Below are positions 11,552 through 24,219 of a DNA stretch of 64,000 nt, one piece after another. The notes under the pieces were generated by a model. It searched no databases and was not told where the DNA came from. It worked only from the letters and a program-made list of their open reading frames with translations. How positions within the stretch are numbered: the first letter of the stretch is position 1; the number at the start of each line of letters is the position of its first letter. The position numbers and the translations under genes were made by a program. Source of the DNA: Ophiura sarsii (Eukaryota > Echinodermata > Ophiuroidea > Amphilepidida > Ophiuridae). The DNA lies in NCBI GenBank assembly GCA_035610835.1, contig CM069446.1, positions 68,123,062 through 68,187,061 of the forward strand, written 5' to 3'.

Positions 11552-12544
11552 CGAGGGTCATTCAATAAGTTCTACCTCCTACCTCATAACGTTATTATTA
11601 TATGAGCCAGTCTTATCAAATATCACACGATTGTAGCTTGGAACCTCAGCTACAAATCCAATGTAAATTGATCCGAGTACTGGTTGTACTTTTCCGGACA
11701 TGCAGTGAGAACCAAACCTCGATTTAGTGTGACGGAAACGGATGAAAAACAGCAAAATATCGCCGAAGTGCTTTTCAATTGGCCTATTGTAAGATGCAAA
11801 ACATACCTATCGGTCAATTATAAACCGTTCTAAATGTCAGATATCTCTTAAACAGACTGCAAATAACAATGTTGATTGATTGGTTTGGAAAAATCATGCC
11901 CTCCGATTAGCCAGATCCAGGTCAGGACAACCATTCAGTTTACCCCTCCCCTAGAGAACCCTGTAAAAGCAATATTTGACTTTCATGATAACTAAGCGAT
12001 CTTCAATATTATATCGAACTAAATGGAGGAATTTAGTCAAGTCTGTCAAAGCGATCATTTTCTATCATTTACTACCTGATTGACTATTCTGAAGGTTGCA
12101 CATCAGTAAAACTCATAAAGTGACTATTATGGTAAAGATTTAACATTCGAGGCATCATTTGGCTTAAGTTGTAACAACGAAAATTTGACTGATGGCAGTA
12201 TTCTGGTATGCCAAAGGCATAGCAATGCATTTGGGTTGATAGTACACTATTTGCAATCCTACAAGAGTTAATATTGTTTATAATCTTATCTATACATGAT
12301 AATACTGATATATACTTAGATATCATTCATTCATTTCCATTTTCAGTATTTAAATCATGCGCTTATATCTAACCATACAATACGAAAAAACACCCGAAAA
12401 CATGTGTTTATTTTTAAGGTAATTTTCTGTGTCCGTAAAGTAAAACAGATATCAATTATCATTTACTACACATTTGTAGCTATGATTCGGAGCTATAATA
12501 GCGATGTTATGAGGGAGGAGGTAGAACTTATTGAATGACCCTCG
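11552..12544. mobile_element. TA-flanked mariner-like TIR element, non-autonomous
   Basis: Both ends begin CGAGGGTCATTCAATAAGTT and continue TCTACCTCCT, flanked by TA at 11550-11551 and 12545-12546. Inverted similarity extends about 40 bp to CATAACG. The TA target site and this terminus style fit Tc1/mariner elements. The ~990 bp interior shows no transposase frame. Confidence 0.85.
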
Positions 12545-12783
12545 TATGAAGGTTTCCATTTTACACCCCAATGAATAATAAATTCTAGAATTTTCACTGG
12601 CCCCAAGTCCAAAATTTGACACGATTTGTTATTGTGACATTCCACCTTCAAATAAAAACGCAACACTGCGCTGCGTTGTGCTGTGCCATGCATTTTGTGT
12701 TTGGGGAGCTTCGCTGGGATTGCAAATATTCAGCAATCCTAATACATAGTAATAGATGCACGCCATCAAGAAAAACGTATTAA

Positions 12784-13366
12784 ACGTTGCATAAAAATCA
12801 CAACTTTAATTGTCGATCAATACTTTATGACCTATACCATTTAAAAATGACGTGCTAGCAAAAAACGGCATTTTTTTACAGTTTTTTTCACAAAATTCAC
12901 CAAAAATGACATGTAATCATAATTTTAAACATATTATTGGCCCTTGAATGATCAAAATACATCTAATATTGCTGGTTAATAGACCTACTTTGATTTTTAT
13001 GACAATTGTAAAATCTACCGGCAATGTAGTTTCCATAGCAACCACCATTTATGTCTAAATTTTACTGCCTTTTGACCTATTTTTGAAGTTTTTGGAGGCC
13101 ATTTAACACTGTTACCATGGCAACAGTACACCAATGATATTCAAAATATATTTTAATATCAAGTACATTGATATACCAACCTGAAAACATGGTTTATCAT
13201 TTCTCAATGATTTTTTTAAAGAAGGAAAAAGTGGAATTTTGGCCGAATTTGTGAAAAATGGCCAAACATGGCCTATTTTTGATGACTTGTTATTTTCGAA
13301 AGGACATAGGTCAAAAAATATTGATCGACGATCAAAGTTGTGATTAATGGTGCACTACACTATATG
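12784..13366. repeat. Imperfect foldback repeat
   Basis: The left arm (ATCACAACTTTAATTGTCGA) and right arm (inverse ATCACAACTTTGATCGTCGA) match imperfectly for ~60 bp, with weaker similarity towards the centre. No target duplication was identified, so the element boundary is uncertain. Confidence 0.6.
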
Positions 13367-13566
13367 GGGTATCCTTACCCTTTAAGAAAGTCCTCAATTA
13401 AAAGACTTGACAGTTATACAATTGCGTATTAAAATGCCTAGGATTTTTGATTAATTATGATTAACCCTAACCACCCTCAGTGCCACAAATGTCCACGGTA
13501 AAGTCTGTCTGTGCGCACTGGCGTGGCACTTTTTCGATGAAATAATGGCCCCAGGCTACATAGTTA

Positions 13567-13633
13567 TGGTCGTGGCGCACTGGTCCGTCTCGAAACCCGG
13601 AGGTTGTGGGTTCAAGCCCCGGTGGCGGCGCCA
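13567..13633 (+). repeat. tRNA-like segment (SINE head or tRNA pseudogene)
   Basis: It contains an A-box-like TGGCGCACTGG (13573-13583) and a B-box-like GGTTCAAGCCC (13609-13619) at tRNA-like spacing. The acceptor strands do not pair, so I do not call a functional tRNA. Confidence 0.4.
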
Positions 13634-13701
13634 CTCTTTTTGTCCGCGTGTTTGTCGTTGAAAAAATCCCTTGGAAAATGTGGGTAGGAGGTTAGAGTTA
13701 A

Positions 13702-14009
13702 TGGGACATCGCCTATATGCACCCTGACAAGACTATAAACTGTGAATATGATCTAGATATATTTTGAGAGATCTTTCAAATTTGTGCTTTTTACAGGAAA
13801 CATTGGCGATTACGGCGACATTTCGAAACTCGTCAGAGATGTAGTCAAACTCCATGGGCGTATTTTGGAGAGTTTTATATCAGTGTTTTTGTACATATCC
13901 CTATGGATCGAGCTCTATTTAGTAGTGTGATCCCTTAACTTTTTTTGCTCTATACAATAATGTTTTTAAACATTTGTTTCCAATGTTAAATTAAAGTGTT
14001 GATGTCCCA
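13702..14009. mobile_element. Short TTAA-flanked TIR element
   Basis: TTAA occurs at 13698-13701 and 14010-14013, and the ends begin TGGGACATC on both strands. It is 308 bp long and non-coding. The TIR is only about 9 bp, so confidence is moderate. Confidence 0.55.
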
Positions 14010-14013
14010 TTAA

Positions 14014-15153
14014 AGCACATGTGAACTTTGACCCTAAATCGAGGTCAAATGTCAACTTAACATCCGAGTTGGCAAGGATGTTCACTTAGGTTGTATACTA
14101 CAGACATCAAGAACATTTTGGTATATGACTCCCTGTGCCAGTAGACCGGGACCGAAAAACCATTCACGCTCCCCAGCTATATGGGGCTCATTAAAAAAGT
14201 GTACAAATAAATAAAACAAATCGCATAGGCCATAGCTCTTTTAGTGGCGTAGCCACGGGGGGTCAGGGGCCAACCCCCACCCCTAAAATTGTCCCGTCGG
14301 TACATATTGCATGCCGTCGGTACATTCCTGATTTTGACCATGCGATTTTTCGCGCATTACGCGCGCACATGTCCCATAAAAGGCAATATTTGTTGGTACA
14401 AGCTTGTTTAGAGCCAAAATGTACCTCAATAGCAAAAATAACTTTAAAGTCAAAAATAATTATCCACTTTTACAGTACATGATGTACAGGTCTTGTACAT
14501 TATATTGTACGTCATATTCAATGTGATAATTTGTGTTTTTTTGCCACAGCTCAACAAAAAAACATATATATTCTATTTGATTGAATATTGAATAGAATAA
14601 CTTACCAAGTGTACAATAGGGGCACATCCAATCCTACAGTTACGAGTTTGGATCCACAAGCAAAATCATTTATGTCCAACAATGTTCAAGGTCATATGGT
14701 TTTAATGGCTAACTTGAACAAATAGCAATACTGATTATGCATTTGTGTGCGGATTGTGGATCACGGGGTAAAAAGTTAAATTTGTTGCTGGTATTGAGAT
14801 TTGTTTATCACAAATCAAACACATTTGAAATATGTGGGTAAATCTTGTTTAGTAAGCAACACAGGGAACCATAATATTGCACCGAGTGAAAAATCCAACT
14901 TAAAAAGTCAGTCGATGTAAAGCCCGGTACAGAGTCCATAATTTTTATGAATAATATTTGCTATACTAAATATAAACATGTGTGACGTGTTAAGTAACAA
15001 ACATAAAATTTTTAAAAATACTGTATTGAAAGGGAAAAGATATATTTTGTGAGATATTCTTATTCTGGGGTGTTGCTAAATTAATATTGTAACATTTGGA
15101 ATTAAAGAAATGCTGGTCATCAAAACTGAATCAGTATATTATTTATCCTCCTT
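14014..15153. other. No gene; one transposon-end fragment
   Basis: Near 14243 TAGTGGCGTAGCCACGGGGG resembles the end of a common TIR element (a similar CCCTAGCTACGCCACTG word occurs near 38516), but no partner end is seen. A tandem GTACATNNTGCATGCCGTCGGTACATT-type word pair lies near 14298-14325. Otherwise nothing is supported. Confidence 0.4.
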
Positions 15154-15182
15154 CCCCCCCCCCCCCCCCCCCCCCCCCCCCC
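15154..15182. repeat. Poly-C run
   Basis: 29 consecutive C residues. Confidence 0.9.
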
Positions 15183-15625
15183 TTACCGAAGTGACTGAAG
15201 ACCTTCATTAGACAGTTGCACATGCAGTCATTTTAAGTAGTTCGTTTAGGCAGTAAAATGCAGTCGTAATAGGCCAATATGATATGAAATTACCTAAGAA
15301 TCACTAAGAATTATATAGACAATGCAATGTCACATGTAACGTCAGGACAGGCAAGCAAACAAAAGCTTGCCTGCTGGTATGCCCGTGCATTCGAAGGGGG
15401 TGTCCATTATAAACCATACACTAAACCAAACCAGTCGTCTGTAACAAACAGCAGTCAATCAAACCATAGATAATGCTGGTATTCATCGCGAATCCACATC
15501 CCTCGCAAAATTTGTGAAATTAAATCCCTCACAAAATTCGTGAAATTATATCCTTTGCGAAATTAAGTGATTCTACAGTAACAAAATCTGAAAATGTACA
15601 AGATGGCCTGAAATCAGGTAAACAC

Positions 15626-15960
15626 AGTTAACATTTACTTTCATAAGACATGCTTTTAAAGTAAAAGACTTTGCTTGCTTCTTAATAGTACAATTATGGC
15701 TTTTTGCTCGTTAACCATCTTAACATAGCATTAAACTCAGTAAACATTTACTTTCATAAGACATGCTTTTAAAGTAAAAGAGTTAGGTTGCTTCTTAATA
15801 GTACAATTACAGCTATTCCCTCATTAACCATCTTAACATAGCATTGAACTTATTTTTTTGTCTCATACTGTAAGATGAGCTTTTAAAGTAAAACACTTTC
15901 ACTTGCTTGGGGCCTATACTACAGTACAGTATTATGGCTATTTGCTCATTAACCATATAA
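15626..15960. repeat. ~112-bp tandem repeat, three units
   Basis: Units begin near 15626 and 15739 and share AACATTTACTTTCATAAGAC, GCTTTTAAAGTAAAAGA and TTAACCATCTTAACATAGCA. A third, diverged unit (near 15849) keeps GCTTTTAAAGTAAAACACTT and GCTCATTAACCAT. Confidence 0.85.
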
Positions 15961-16057
15961 AATAATATGTTCTCTGTTTTAATTCACTGCTTGCTGTAGA
16001 TTTTTAAATTGTTATAAAAACAATTGGATCATATTGGACCACCTATGGTCGGTTCCA

Positions 16058-16778
16058 CGGTAACACACCTTACATTTTAGCACACCATTCTGTATTCTCC
16101 ACTCTATAACTGCAAGAGTAATTGTATTGTATATAATACCCAAGATTTAAGGCTAGATCCTCATGCTTACACCAACATGAAATATCAGCTCATGTTAATG
16201 TGAGACCGCTGCGAAAATCCGTAACACACGTTACGTGAGAAGATGCACTAACAAAAATCCCAACTTTGTTTTGCTTTTGAACTAAAACTAAACCAATCTA
16301 CAATAAATTGGTCACAACTGTAAGCAAGTATATCCTAAGGTTCATAATACTAGAATAATAACAAGAATTTAAGTTCTCACTTTTTTGTAAATTGCAAAAT
16401 AGTCGGTAACACGTGTTACGGTAACACGCATTAAAATTTGTCCAGCCATAATTTACTAGCATTTGATTCTTTATTTAATTTCTAAATCAAAATAAATTTT
16501 GACTTTGACAATTGAATTAACATATTAACCATAAATAGTGATAAATAACACTACAAAATTGAGGTTTTAGCACGTTTTCCTGAATATGAGTTTGGTAAAC
16601 ACGTGTTACAACATTTTGATGGCTTATTGTGGAGTGGTGGTTATTGGATGTATCTAATTGTTTACTATTTTTAAATAGAGCCTGACTAGTACATGATTGA
16701 AATTATAAGTGGCATCAATTGAAACCAAATAAATTGGGAAATATTTTCAAAAAAATGTTGCTCCGGTAACACATGTTA
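16058..16778. repeat. Dispersed palindromic motif CGGTAACACGTGTTAC, five sites
   Basis: Sites at 16058-16073, 16219-16234, 16404-16428 (two overlapping half motifs), 16594-16609 and 16763-16778. The central copy is a perfect palindrome with a CACGTG core; the others differ by one to three bases. The sequence between sites is AT-rich and not obviously repeated. Confidence 0.75.
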
Positions 16779-16779
16779 G

Positions 16780-17461
16780 CATTTTGAAAATAAAAAAGTA
16801 GATTTTGTTCATAGTAAACAATAGCCAAATGTTGTAACTTTTTTTTTCCTGAACCTTTGCATGGTCTTTGAACAACATGAAGGTAAAAATAAACCTTTTG
16901 GAGCAATTTTCAGGGGTTTTTTTGTTCCGTCGCACTTTCATGGAATCGCCCCTATATCGATAATGGGGTACATGTATAAACAGTCCATGTCAGACGATGC
17001 CCGGCCACGCGTCTCGGACGACCCAATACGGCAACGGGAGTGCACCATTTTGAAATGTTTTTAACAGTCATCGCCATCGCCTGGTTAACGATGAAAAAAA
17101 ATACAAATAGCATTTACCATGGAGTTGGTTAGCCAACTCCAACGGTTTGGGATTGGAAAAAAAAATTCCAACCTATGATGAATTTTTCAAAATGATAAGA
17201 TTAACATTCGCGATTACAAATGTACGTGAATATTCCAATACAAATTCAAAATTTAGGTTTCGTGTGGCCACCGTCATCTGGTCCATGTCAAGTTTTTTTC
17301 GTGTTACTGGCTGAGGGTGTAAAGTGCTGGCAACCTCTCCCCTAAGTCCAGTCTTGTGCCGGTCACATCAACATCAACTCAATACTATTTTTGCAGTGCA
17401 ATTGTCATGTGCAGGTCACATAACTTGGTATGTTAGACATTTTTAACTATAATATTTTTGT
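16780..17461. other. No gene; small hairpin at 17121-17140
   Basis: An 8-bp perfect stem (GGAGTTGG/CCAACTCC) with a 4-nt loop is visible. Short frames here do not look coding. Confidence 0.4.
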
Positions 17462-20400
17462 TACCTTGATTTTTTCCAAAAATCGAGGTTCTGTATCTCT
17501 GCCGTTTCTTTCCTCCTCTTTATATTAGTCGAGAATCGACTAATATACTGTTTTCCTACTGTTATATGTTTCTTCTATCCTCGGACCTAGTGCGCCGTGA
17601 CCGTTGGGCCTATTTTGACCAAACTTGGTCACAAGTACCCTTAGGTGCACCACTACTCAGGTCACAAAGCACAAGAGGTCAAAGGTCACACAGGGGTCAA
17701 ACGCGGACCTTACGACCTTTGGACCTTTGGACCTTACGCATGTATAATAGGTCGGTTTTTAAAATCAAAAAATATTTGGGGGTCAGTAGGGGTCAAAATG
17801 TAAATTGTCACTCCACTCACTCAAAATGCTACTTGTCCGAGAGGAAATGACTTATGATTGTCAGAATTTATCAAAAAATTTCTCGTATCAATGTTCATAT
17901 AGGGTCTTTCTGCACTAAAAGTGACATCTCACACGGGGTCACTAGAGGTCATTGAACTATGCAGGCGTAAAACTGAAGACATGCTCTGATTTTGACCGGA
18001 CTACTTTTTTCTTGTGCGCATTGATTAGCCAAGGAAAAAAGCCAATCAGAAGTTTGGGGTCAAAGGTCAAGAAAAGGTCACTAGGGTCATTGAACTATAC
18101 AGGTAAAAATCTTAAGACATGCTTCGATTTTGACGGGACTACTTTTTTCTAGTGCGCATTGATAAGCCAAGAAAAAAAGCCAATCAGAAGTTTGGGGTCA
18201 AAGGTCAAGAAAAAGTCACTAGGGGTCAAAATGTAAATTTTCACTCCATTGACCCAAAATACTACTTGTCCGAGGAAAAATGACTCATGATTGTCAGAAT
18301 TGGTCAAAAGATTCATATTGACCATGTTCATATAGGGTGCTTCTGCACTAAAAGTGACATGTCACACGGGGTCACTAGAGGTCATTGAACTTTACAGGTG
18401 AAAATCTTAAAACATGCTCCGATTTTGACGGGACTACCTTTTTCTTGTGCGCATTGATGAGATAAGAAAGAAAGCCAATCAGAAGTTTGGGGTCAGAGGT
18501 CAAGAAAAGGTCACTAGGGGTTAACATGTAACACGCTCGACTAATATTCGTGATCTTAGATCACAGCTCATGTCTAGTCTTTCTTTCTTTCCTCAAACCC
18601 ACCTACAAAATGCATCTCCTCCTACAGTTTACATGCTACAATCACCAGACTTGGTCAGTAGAACCCCCCACCTAACCTTCATATAGGGTCTTCACAGTTT
18701 GGGGTCAAAGGTCACACAGGGGTCACTAGGGGTCAAAAGGTGATTTTCACTTAAAACGCATTTCCAATTAAGTGAAATGACCTAGGATCATCAAAATTGG
18801 TCCACATATTCCTTATGACCGTACGCATGATAATAGTTCGGGTTTTTTTGGATTTGTTGCATCTTGTTTGGATTGATGAGCCATGAAAATAAATCAATCA
18901 TATTTGGGGTCACTAGCGTTCAAAATGTAAATTTTCAATTCGATCACTTAAAATGCATCTTGTCTCAGAGGAAATGACTCATGACCTTCATAATTAGTCA
19001 AAAGATTCCTTGGGTTTATGCTCATATAGGGTCTTCAGCGATTAAAAATGACATGTCATACGGGGTCACTAGGGGTCATTGAACTTTACAGAGGTAAAAG
19101 TTAAGACATGCTCCGATTTGAATTGGATTTGTTGCATCTTGTTTGGATTGATGAGCCATGAAAATAAATTAATCATATTGACCAGGTCAAAGGTCAAGAA
19201 GGGGTCACTAGGGGTCATTGAACTTTACAGGGGTAAAAGTTAAGACATGCTCCGATTGGGACCGGGTTTGTTGCATCTTGTTTGGATTGATGAGCCAAGA
19301 AAATAAAACAATCATATTGACCAGGTCAAAGGTCAAGAAGGGGTCACTAGGGGTCATTGAACTTTACAGGGTAAAAGTTAAGACATGATCCGATTTGGAC
19401 CGAGTTTGTTGTATCTTGTTTAGTTTGATAAGATAAGAAAATAAGTCAATCATATTGACCAGGTCGAATGTCAAGAAGGGGTCAATAGGGGTCATTGAAC
19501 TTTACAGGGGTAAAAGTTAAGACATGCTCCGATTTGGACCGGTTTGTTGCAACTTGTTTGGATTGATGAGCCAAGAAAATAAGTCAATCATATTGACCAG
19601 GTCAAAGGTCAACTAGATATTACTCCGGTCGAAGACCAGGGGACCTTGATTTTTGTCTTGTTCCTGACATTTGCCCCGAGGTCATGATTTACTTTTCTTA
19701 TTTTCTAATGAAAAGAGATCAGATGCATCAAGTATGATCGAAATCGGAGCACGTCTTGGATTATTGATCCCTAGTGACCCCTATATGAAATGTCAATTTT
19801 AATCGCTGGACACCCAATAATGTCGCTGTGTGACCTTTGACCCCAAACTGTGAAGACCCTATATGTAAGTCAGGTAGGGGGTCATACTGACCAAATCTGG
19901 AGATTATAGCATGTAAACTGTAGGAGGAGAAGCGTTTTAAGTAATAGAAGTGAAAATTAACATTTTGACCCCTAGTGACCCCTTTTTGACCTTCGACCTG
20001 GTCAATATGATTGACTTATTTTCTTGGCTCATCAAATCAAACAAGATGCAACAAACCCGGTCCAAATCGGAGCATGTCTTAACTTTTACCTCTGTAAAGT
20101 TCAATGACCTCTAGTGACCCCTTCTTGACCTTTGACCTGGTCAATATGGTTGACTTATTTTCTTGGCTCATCAATTCAAACAGGATGCAACAAACCCGGT
20201 CCTAATCGGAGCATGTCTTAACTTTTACCCCTGTAAAGTTCAATGACCCCTAGTGACCCCTTCTTGACCTTTTAACTGGTCAATATGATTGACTTATTGT
20301 CATGGCTTATCGATCCAAACAAGATGCAACAAACCCGGTTCAAATCGGAGCATGTCTTAACCTATACCTCTGTAAAGTTCAATGACCCCTAGTGACCCCA

Positions 20401-20896
20401 TATGACATGTCACTTTTAATCGCTGAAGACCCTATATGAGCATGGACCCAAGGAATCTTTTGACCAATTATGAATGTCATGAGTCATTTCCTCTGAGACA
20501 AGATGCATTTTAAGTGATCAAATTGAAAAATTACATTTTGACCCCTAGTGACCCCAAATGATTTTTAATTTTAAAAACCGAACTATGATATATGCGTACG
20601 GTCATACGGAGTATGTGGACCAATTTTGATGATCCTAGGTCATTTCACTAAATTGGAAATGCGTTTTAAGGGAAAATCACGTTTTGACCCCTAGTGACCC
20701 CTGTGTGACCTTTGACCCCAAACTGTGAAGACCCTATATGTAGGTCAGGTAGGGGGTCCTACTGACCAATTCTGGTGATTGTAGCATGTAAACTGTAGGA
20801 GAAGAAACATTTTGTAGAAATATTGCCAGAAGAAGAAGAAGCAGATGAAAGAAACGGCAGAGATAGAGTACCTCGATTTTTGAAAAAATCAAGGTA
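17462..20896. mobile_element. Foldback element made of inverted arrays of GGTCA-rich repeats
   Basis: Both ends carry TACCTTGATTTTTTC followed by AATCGAGGT and TCTCTGCCGTTTC, in inverted orientation. Inside, monomers of about 135 bp (GGTCACTAGGGGTCATTGAA, TTTACAGG, AAGACATGCTCCGAT, TTGTTGCATCTTGTTTGGAT, CAGGTCAAAGGTCAAG) run in one orientation to about 19610 and in the opposite one from about 19790. A further small repeat (ATTAGTCGAGAATCGACTAA near 17526, CTCGACTAATATTCG near 18537) is nested inside. No transposase frame is visible. Confidence 0.8.
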
Positions 20897-21510
20897 AAAA
20901 GGGGTCACTAGGGGTCATTGAACTTTACAGGGGTAAAAGTTAAGACATGCTCTGATTTGGACCGGGTTTATTGCATCTTGTTTGAATTGATAAGCCAAGA
21001 AAATAAGTCAATCATTATAATCAGGTCAAAGGTCAAGAAGGGATCAAAATGTGATTTTCATTTAAAACGCTCTTGCATTTTATTGAAACGACACAGGAAC
21101 TTAAGAATCAATCAATATATTCACGATTACCATCCCCTAAATAATACTCAGGTCTTTAAAATCGAAAAATGTCTGGGGTCACTAGGGGTCAAAATGCAAA
21201 TTTTCACTCTATTCATTCAAAATGATACTTGTCCGAGAGGAAATGACTGATGATTGTCAGAATTAGGTTGCTCCTGCACTAAGAGTGACATGTCACACGG
21301 GGTCACTAAGGGGCATTGACCTATACAGGGGTAAAATTGAAGACATTCTCCTATTTAACCGGACTTGTTTCTTCTTGTGCGCATTGATAAGCCACGAAAA
21401 AAAGTCAATCATCATAACCAGGTCGAAGGTCAAGAAGAGGTCACTAGGGATCATTTTCTCATGAAAAAATCAAGGTAGCCTGGTCTTAGACCAGAACAAG
21501 ATCTAGTTTT
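19612..21510. mobile_element. Second, overlapping foldback unit of the same family
   Basis: Ends at 19612 (CTAGAT..., GAAGACCAGG, GGACCTTGATTTTT) and 21510 (AAAAAATCAAGGTA, GGTCTTAGACC, ATCTAG) are inversely related. It extends the GGTCA-rich array beyond 20896 and shares its left half with the unit above. The interpretation as a nested or tandem copy is inference. Confidence 0.55.
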
Positions 21511-21529
21511 TATCTGCTTTCTTGATTTT

Positions 21530-21712
21530 TTATATTGTAGTATATCATTGCATTGTGTCTATTTTTGTATTTTTTATGCATTTTTTATATATTTGTGAAA
21601 TTGTTGGTCTCTGATTCGTTTTTTAATGTGTATGTAATGATGGTGACTATTTTTGGCCATTTTATTCATGTAAAGCGCATTGAAGCTTTGCGTACTGCGC
21701 AATATAAGTCCT
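21530..21712 (+). repeat. Retroelement 3' end-like sequence
   Basis: GTAAAGCGCATTGAAGC followed by CGCAATATAAGTCCT and an ATT-repeat tail resembles the 3' end of CR1/L2-type LINEs and derived SINEs. The same layout ends the LINE at 30510. No coding part precedes it. Confidence 0.5.

Positions 21713-21777
<65 letters not shown>
21713..21777. repeat. (ATT)n microsatellite
   Basis: About 21 uninterrupted TTA/ATT units directly after the retroelement-like 3' end. Confidence 0.95.
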
Positions 21778-22647
21778 GAGTTTAAGTACATGTAATTTAG
21801 TATTATTAGGTCTTACACACAAAGACCTAAATGTCTACTGGCCCGATCGACCCCTTTATTTTAATTTTCAATTATTTATTTTTGTTACGGAAATTCAGAT
21901 TTGGTTTTAATGTGGTTTTTGTTTGTTTTTTACTTCAAAAACTATTGCAATCCACACAAAAATATTACGAACCTTTTAAAAACAACAAAAAACAACAACA
22001 AAACGTCCGACCAACGAACCCTACATGAGAGGTCCGTTTGCCCGCAGAAAAGGTTGTGTTTTTTTGTAGCCTTAATTTAACTTTCTGCAATTCATGTGGA
22101 ATAACAATGTGTAAATACTGTATGTAGACAGTTATCTGGTGATCTTATCATTGAAATTCAAAATTAAGTAAATATTTACTTGCACTGTAGTATCTACCAA
22201 TATAATATGGACTATGTACTGATTCTAAATCTTTTGTTGTTTGTGTTTTCCTTTTATTGTAAAAATGAAAAATGAACCTCAAAAATGTATCATGATTATT
22301 TTCTTTCCAAATGTTGCCTTTTGAAGTTAAGATATTTTGCAACTGTTCTTTAATCTCCTAAGCTATTTTAAAACAAACAAAAATTCCCTTTAAAAGGGAT
22401 GACCCATGCCCAAGATGATTCCATTTATAAAGACAAAAAATAAAATAAATGGAAGGCACCGATTTTAATCATTTCATTTTTTAAAGATGAAATTGCTCTT
22501 TAGGTTGGTCAAAGTTGGAGGACAAATACCTATAACTTATTTTTACAGTGTCATAACTTGGTGCGAAAAACAGGTTATAGGCCTAAAGGATGCGCTGGCC
22601 TACATTATATTTAGCTTGATTTCCAGATTAATCCAATTCCGACCCTG
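21778..22647. other. No gene seen
   Basis: AT-rich sequence. A short palindrome CCCTTTAAAAGGG is near 22387. I see no supported feature otherwise. Confidence 0.4.
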
Positions 22648-22785
22648 CACAGAAAGAAAAAAAGTGAGTCATCATCGAAAAATGAGTCATTTTGTCCATG
22701 TAGTGACACACTATGGCTCAAAATGAGTCATTTTGTCCGTGTAGTGACTCATTTTACGATGATGACTCACTTTTTTCTTTCTGTG
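22648..22785. mobile_element. Small hairpin element carrying five AP-1-type sites
   Basis: A 138-bp near-perfect inverted repeat: both ends start CACAGAAAGAAAAAA and continue GTGAGTCATCATCG for about 40 bp. It contains TGAGTCA at 22665, 22683 and 22724, and TGACTCA at 22745 and 22763. It is non-coding. Confidence 0.85.
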
Positions 22786-22789
22786 TGCT

Positions 22790-24215
22790 TTGGATGTTTA
22801 ATTCCATTTCTACAACTGAGACAACGCTATTTAAGGTTAAAGTGTATCCCTGGCATGCCTGGTCAAAGACAAGTCAAAAGAAGTTCTAATTGCAATCAAA
22901 ACTACATACTGCCAGCTATTCCAAAATTGAAATGAAACAAAAACCTCTTTTGATTGTGCGAAGCACACAGAATTGTCATTACTGATAATTGATGTTCTTA
23001 TTGCTCTCTCAAAACTATTTCATGATGTCAATTTTTAACTTTTGATTTTGCGCGAAACCTTTTTTGCATTGAAATAATAACAATCCATACTGTGAAAGTG
23101 TACTTTCTCAATAACTTTGCTGATAATAGTGAAATCAACCAGTCTCTCCATAATTGAATCTTTAAATTCAGTTACACGTTTATAGTAGATTGGAGTTTTT
23201 CTTTCCTTTTCTTGAAACCGACTGCCATGTTCAGTGCGGAAAACAATAATATTTTTCGCAGTTGATGCTCATTTTGGTTTGATAAGCTAAGACAGTATAC
23301 CTATCGTTCAAGTTTGACCAGATAACCATTTCAATCTTAATCTTCGGATATTTTCAATAAAATTACTTATTTGGTGAAGAAGAAAGGCCCCGGGTAGGCC
23401 ATCTATTTAGCAATTATCAGGTTTAACAATCTCTCTTGGGGAGCAATGCCACAAGTCTTGCTTTATACAATATGAGTTCTTACTAAACTGCTAAAAGGAT
23501 TCTAAGTGTCTCTTAGAGAAATGTACTCTTGCTTGACTAGTCTGGTGGTTATCTACTTCAAAATACAATGAAAACTTTAACAAGGACAATAAAAAAAATT
23601 AAAAGGGCATACAAGACATTATTGAGGCAAAGGCCTAAGCTACAAGGACCCGTTCAAGGATGCCTTATAATATTCTGCTATGCTAAAACACTCTTTCAAA
23701 GCATTTGCCTGGCATTTCTTGTAAACTCAATGATAAAACCATATAATGAACTTCCGTAAATGATATTACATAGCACACAATTTAATCAAAGATCAACCGA
23801 AAAGAGACGGTCTTTGAATATGAACTTACACTACACTAATTTAACAATGTACATGTAGATACCACATGTGTAGTGGTCTATTACCCTAGGCAAGTTACAT
23901 TATCTTTTATTAGAAGTGAAAATATGTTATTTTTGTCAACGTCCTGTGACGTTGACATTTGAATTCAGATTCAGGCCTTGTGGTAGAGTCTATGAATTGC
24001 TTTCATGTATCTTGAATCAGTATTTGTACCCAGATGTCTTTAAAATGTATATTAGATCTGGATATGAAAATATGAACACATATGTTGTTACAATTGTGGA
24101 GAAATGGTTTAAATAATATAAAAAATGATATAGAGTTTTGCAAAATCTGCAACATTCGTCGTGTTTACTATATTCTGTTTGGTATATAAATAATTTTCCA
24201 CTCTCCATTTTCTGA
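22790..24215. other. No gene seen
   Basis: AT-rich sequence without a credible coding frame, tandem repeat or TIR element that I could detect. Confidence 0.4.
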
Positions 24216-24219
24216 ATGT

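Noticed and set aside
17566..18331. Frames of 60-94 residues in the GGTCA-rich array
   Set aside because: They repeat with the monomers and have no independent coding features.
21553..21910. Poly-isoleucine, poly-asparagine and poly-leucine frames
   Set aside because: All are translations of the (ATT)n microsatellite.
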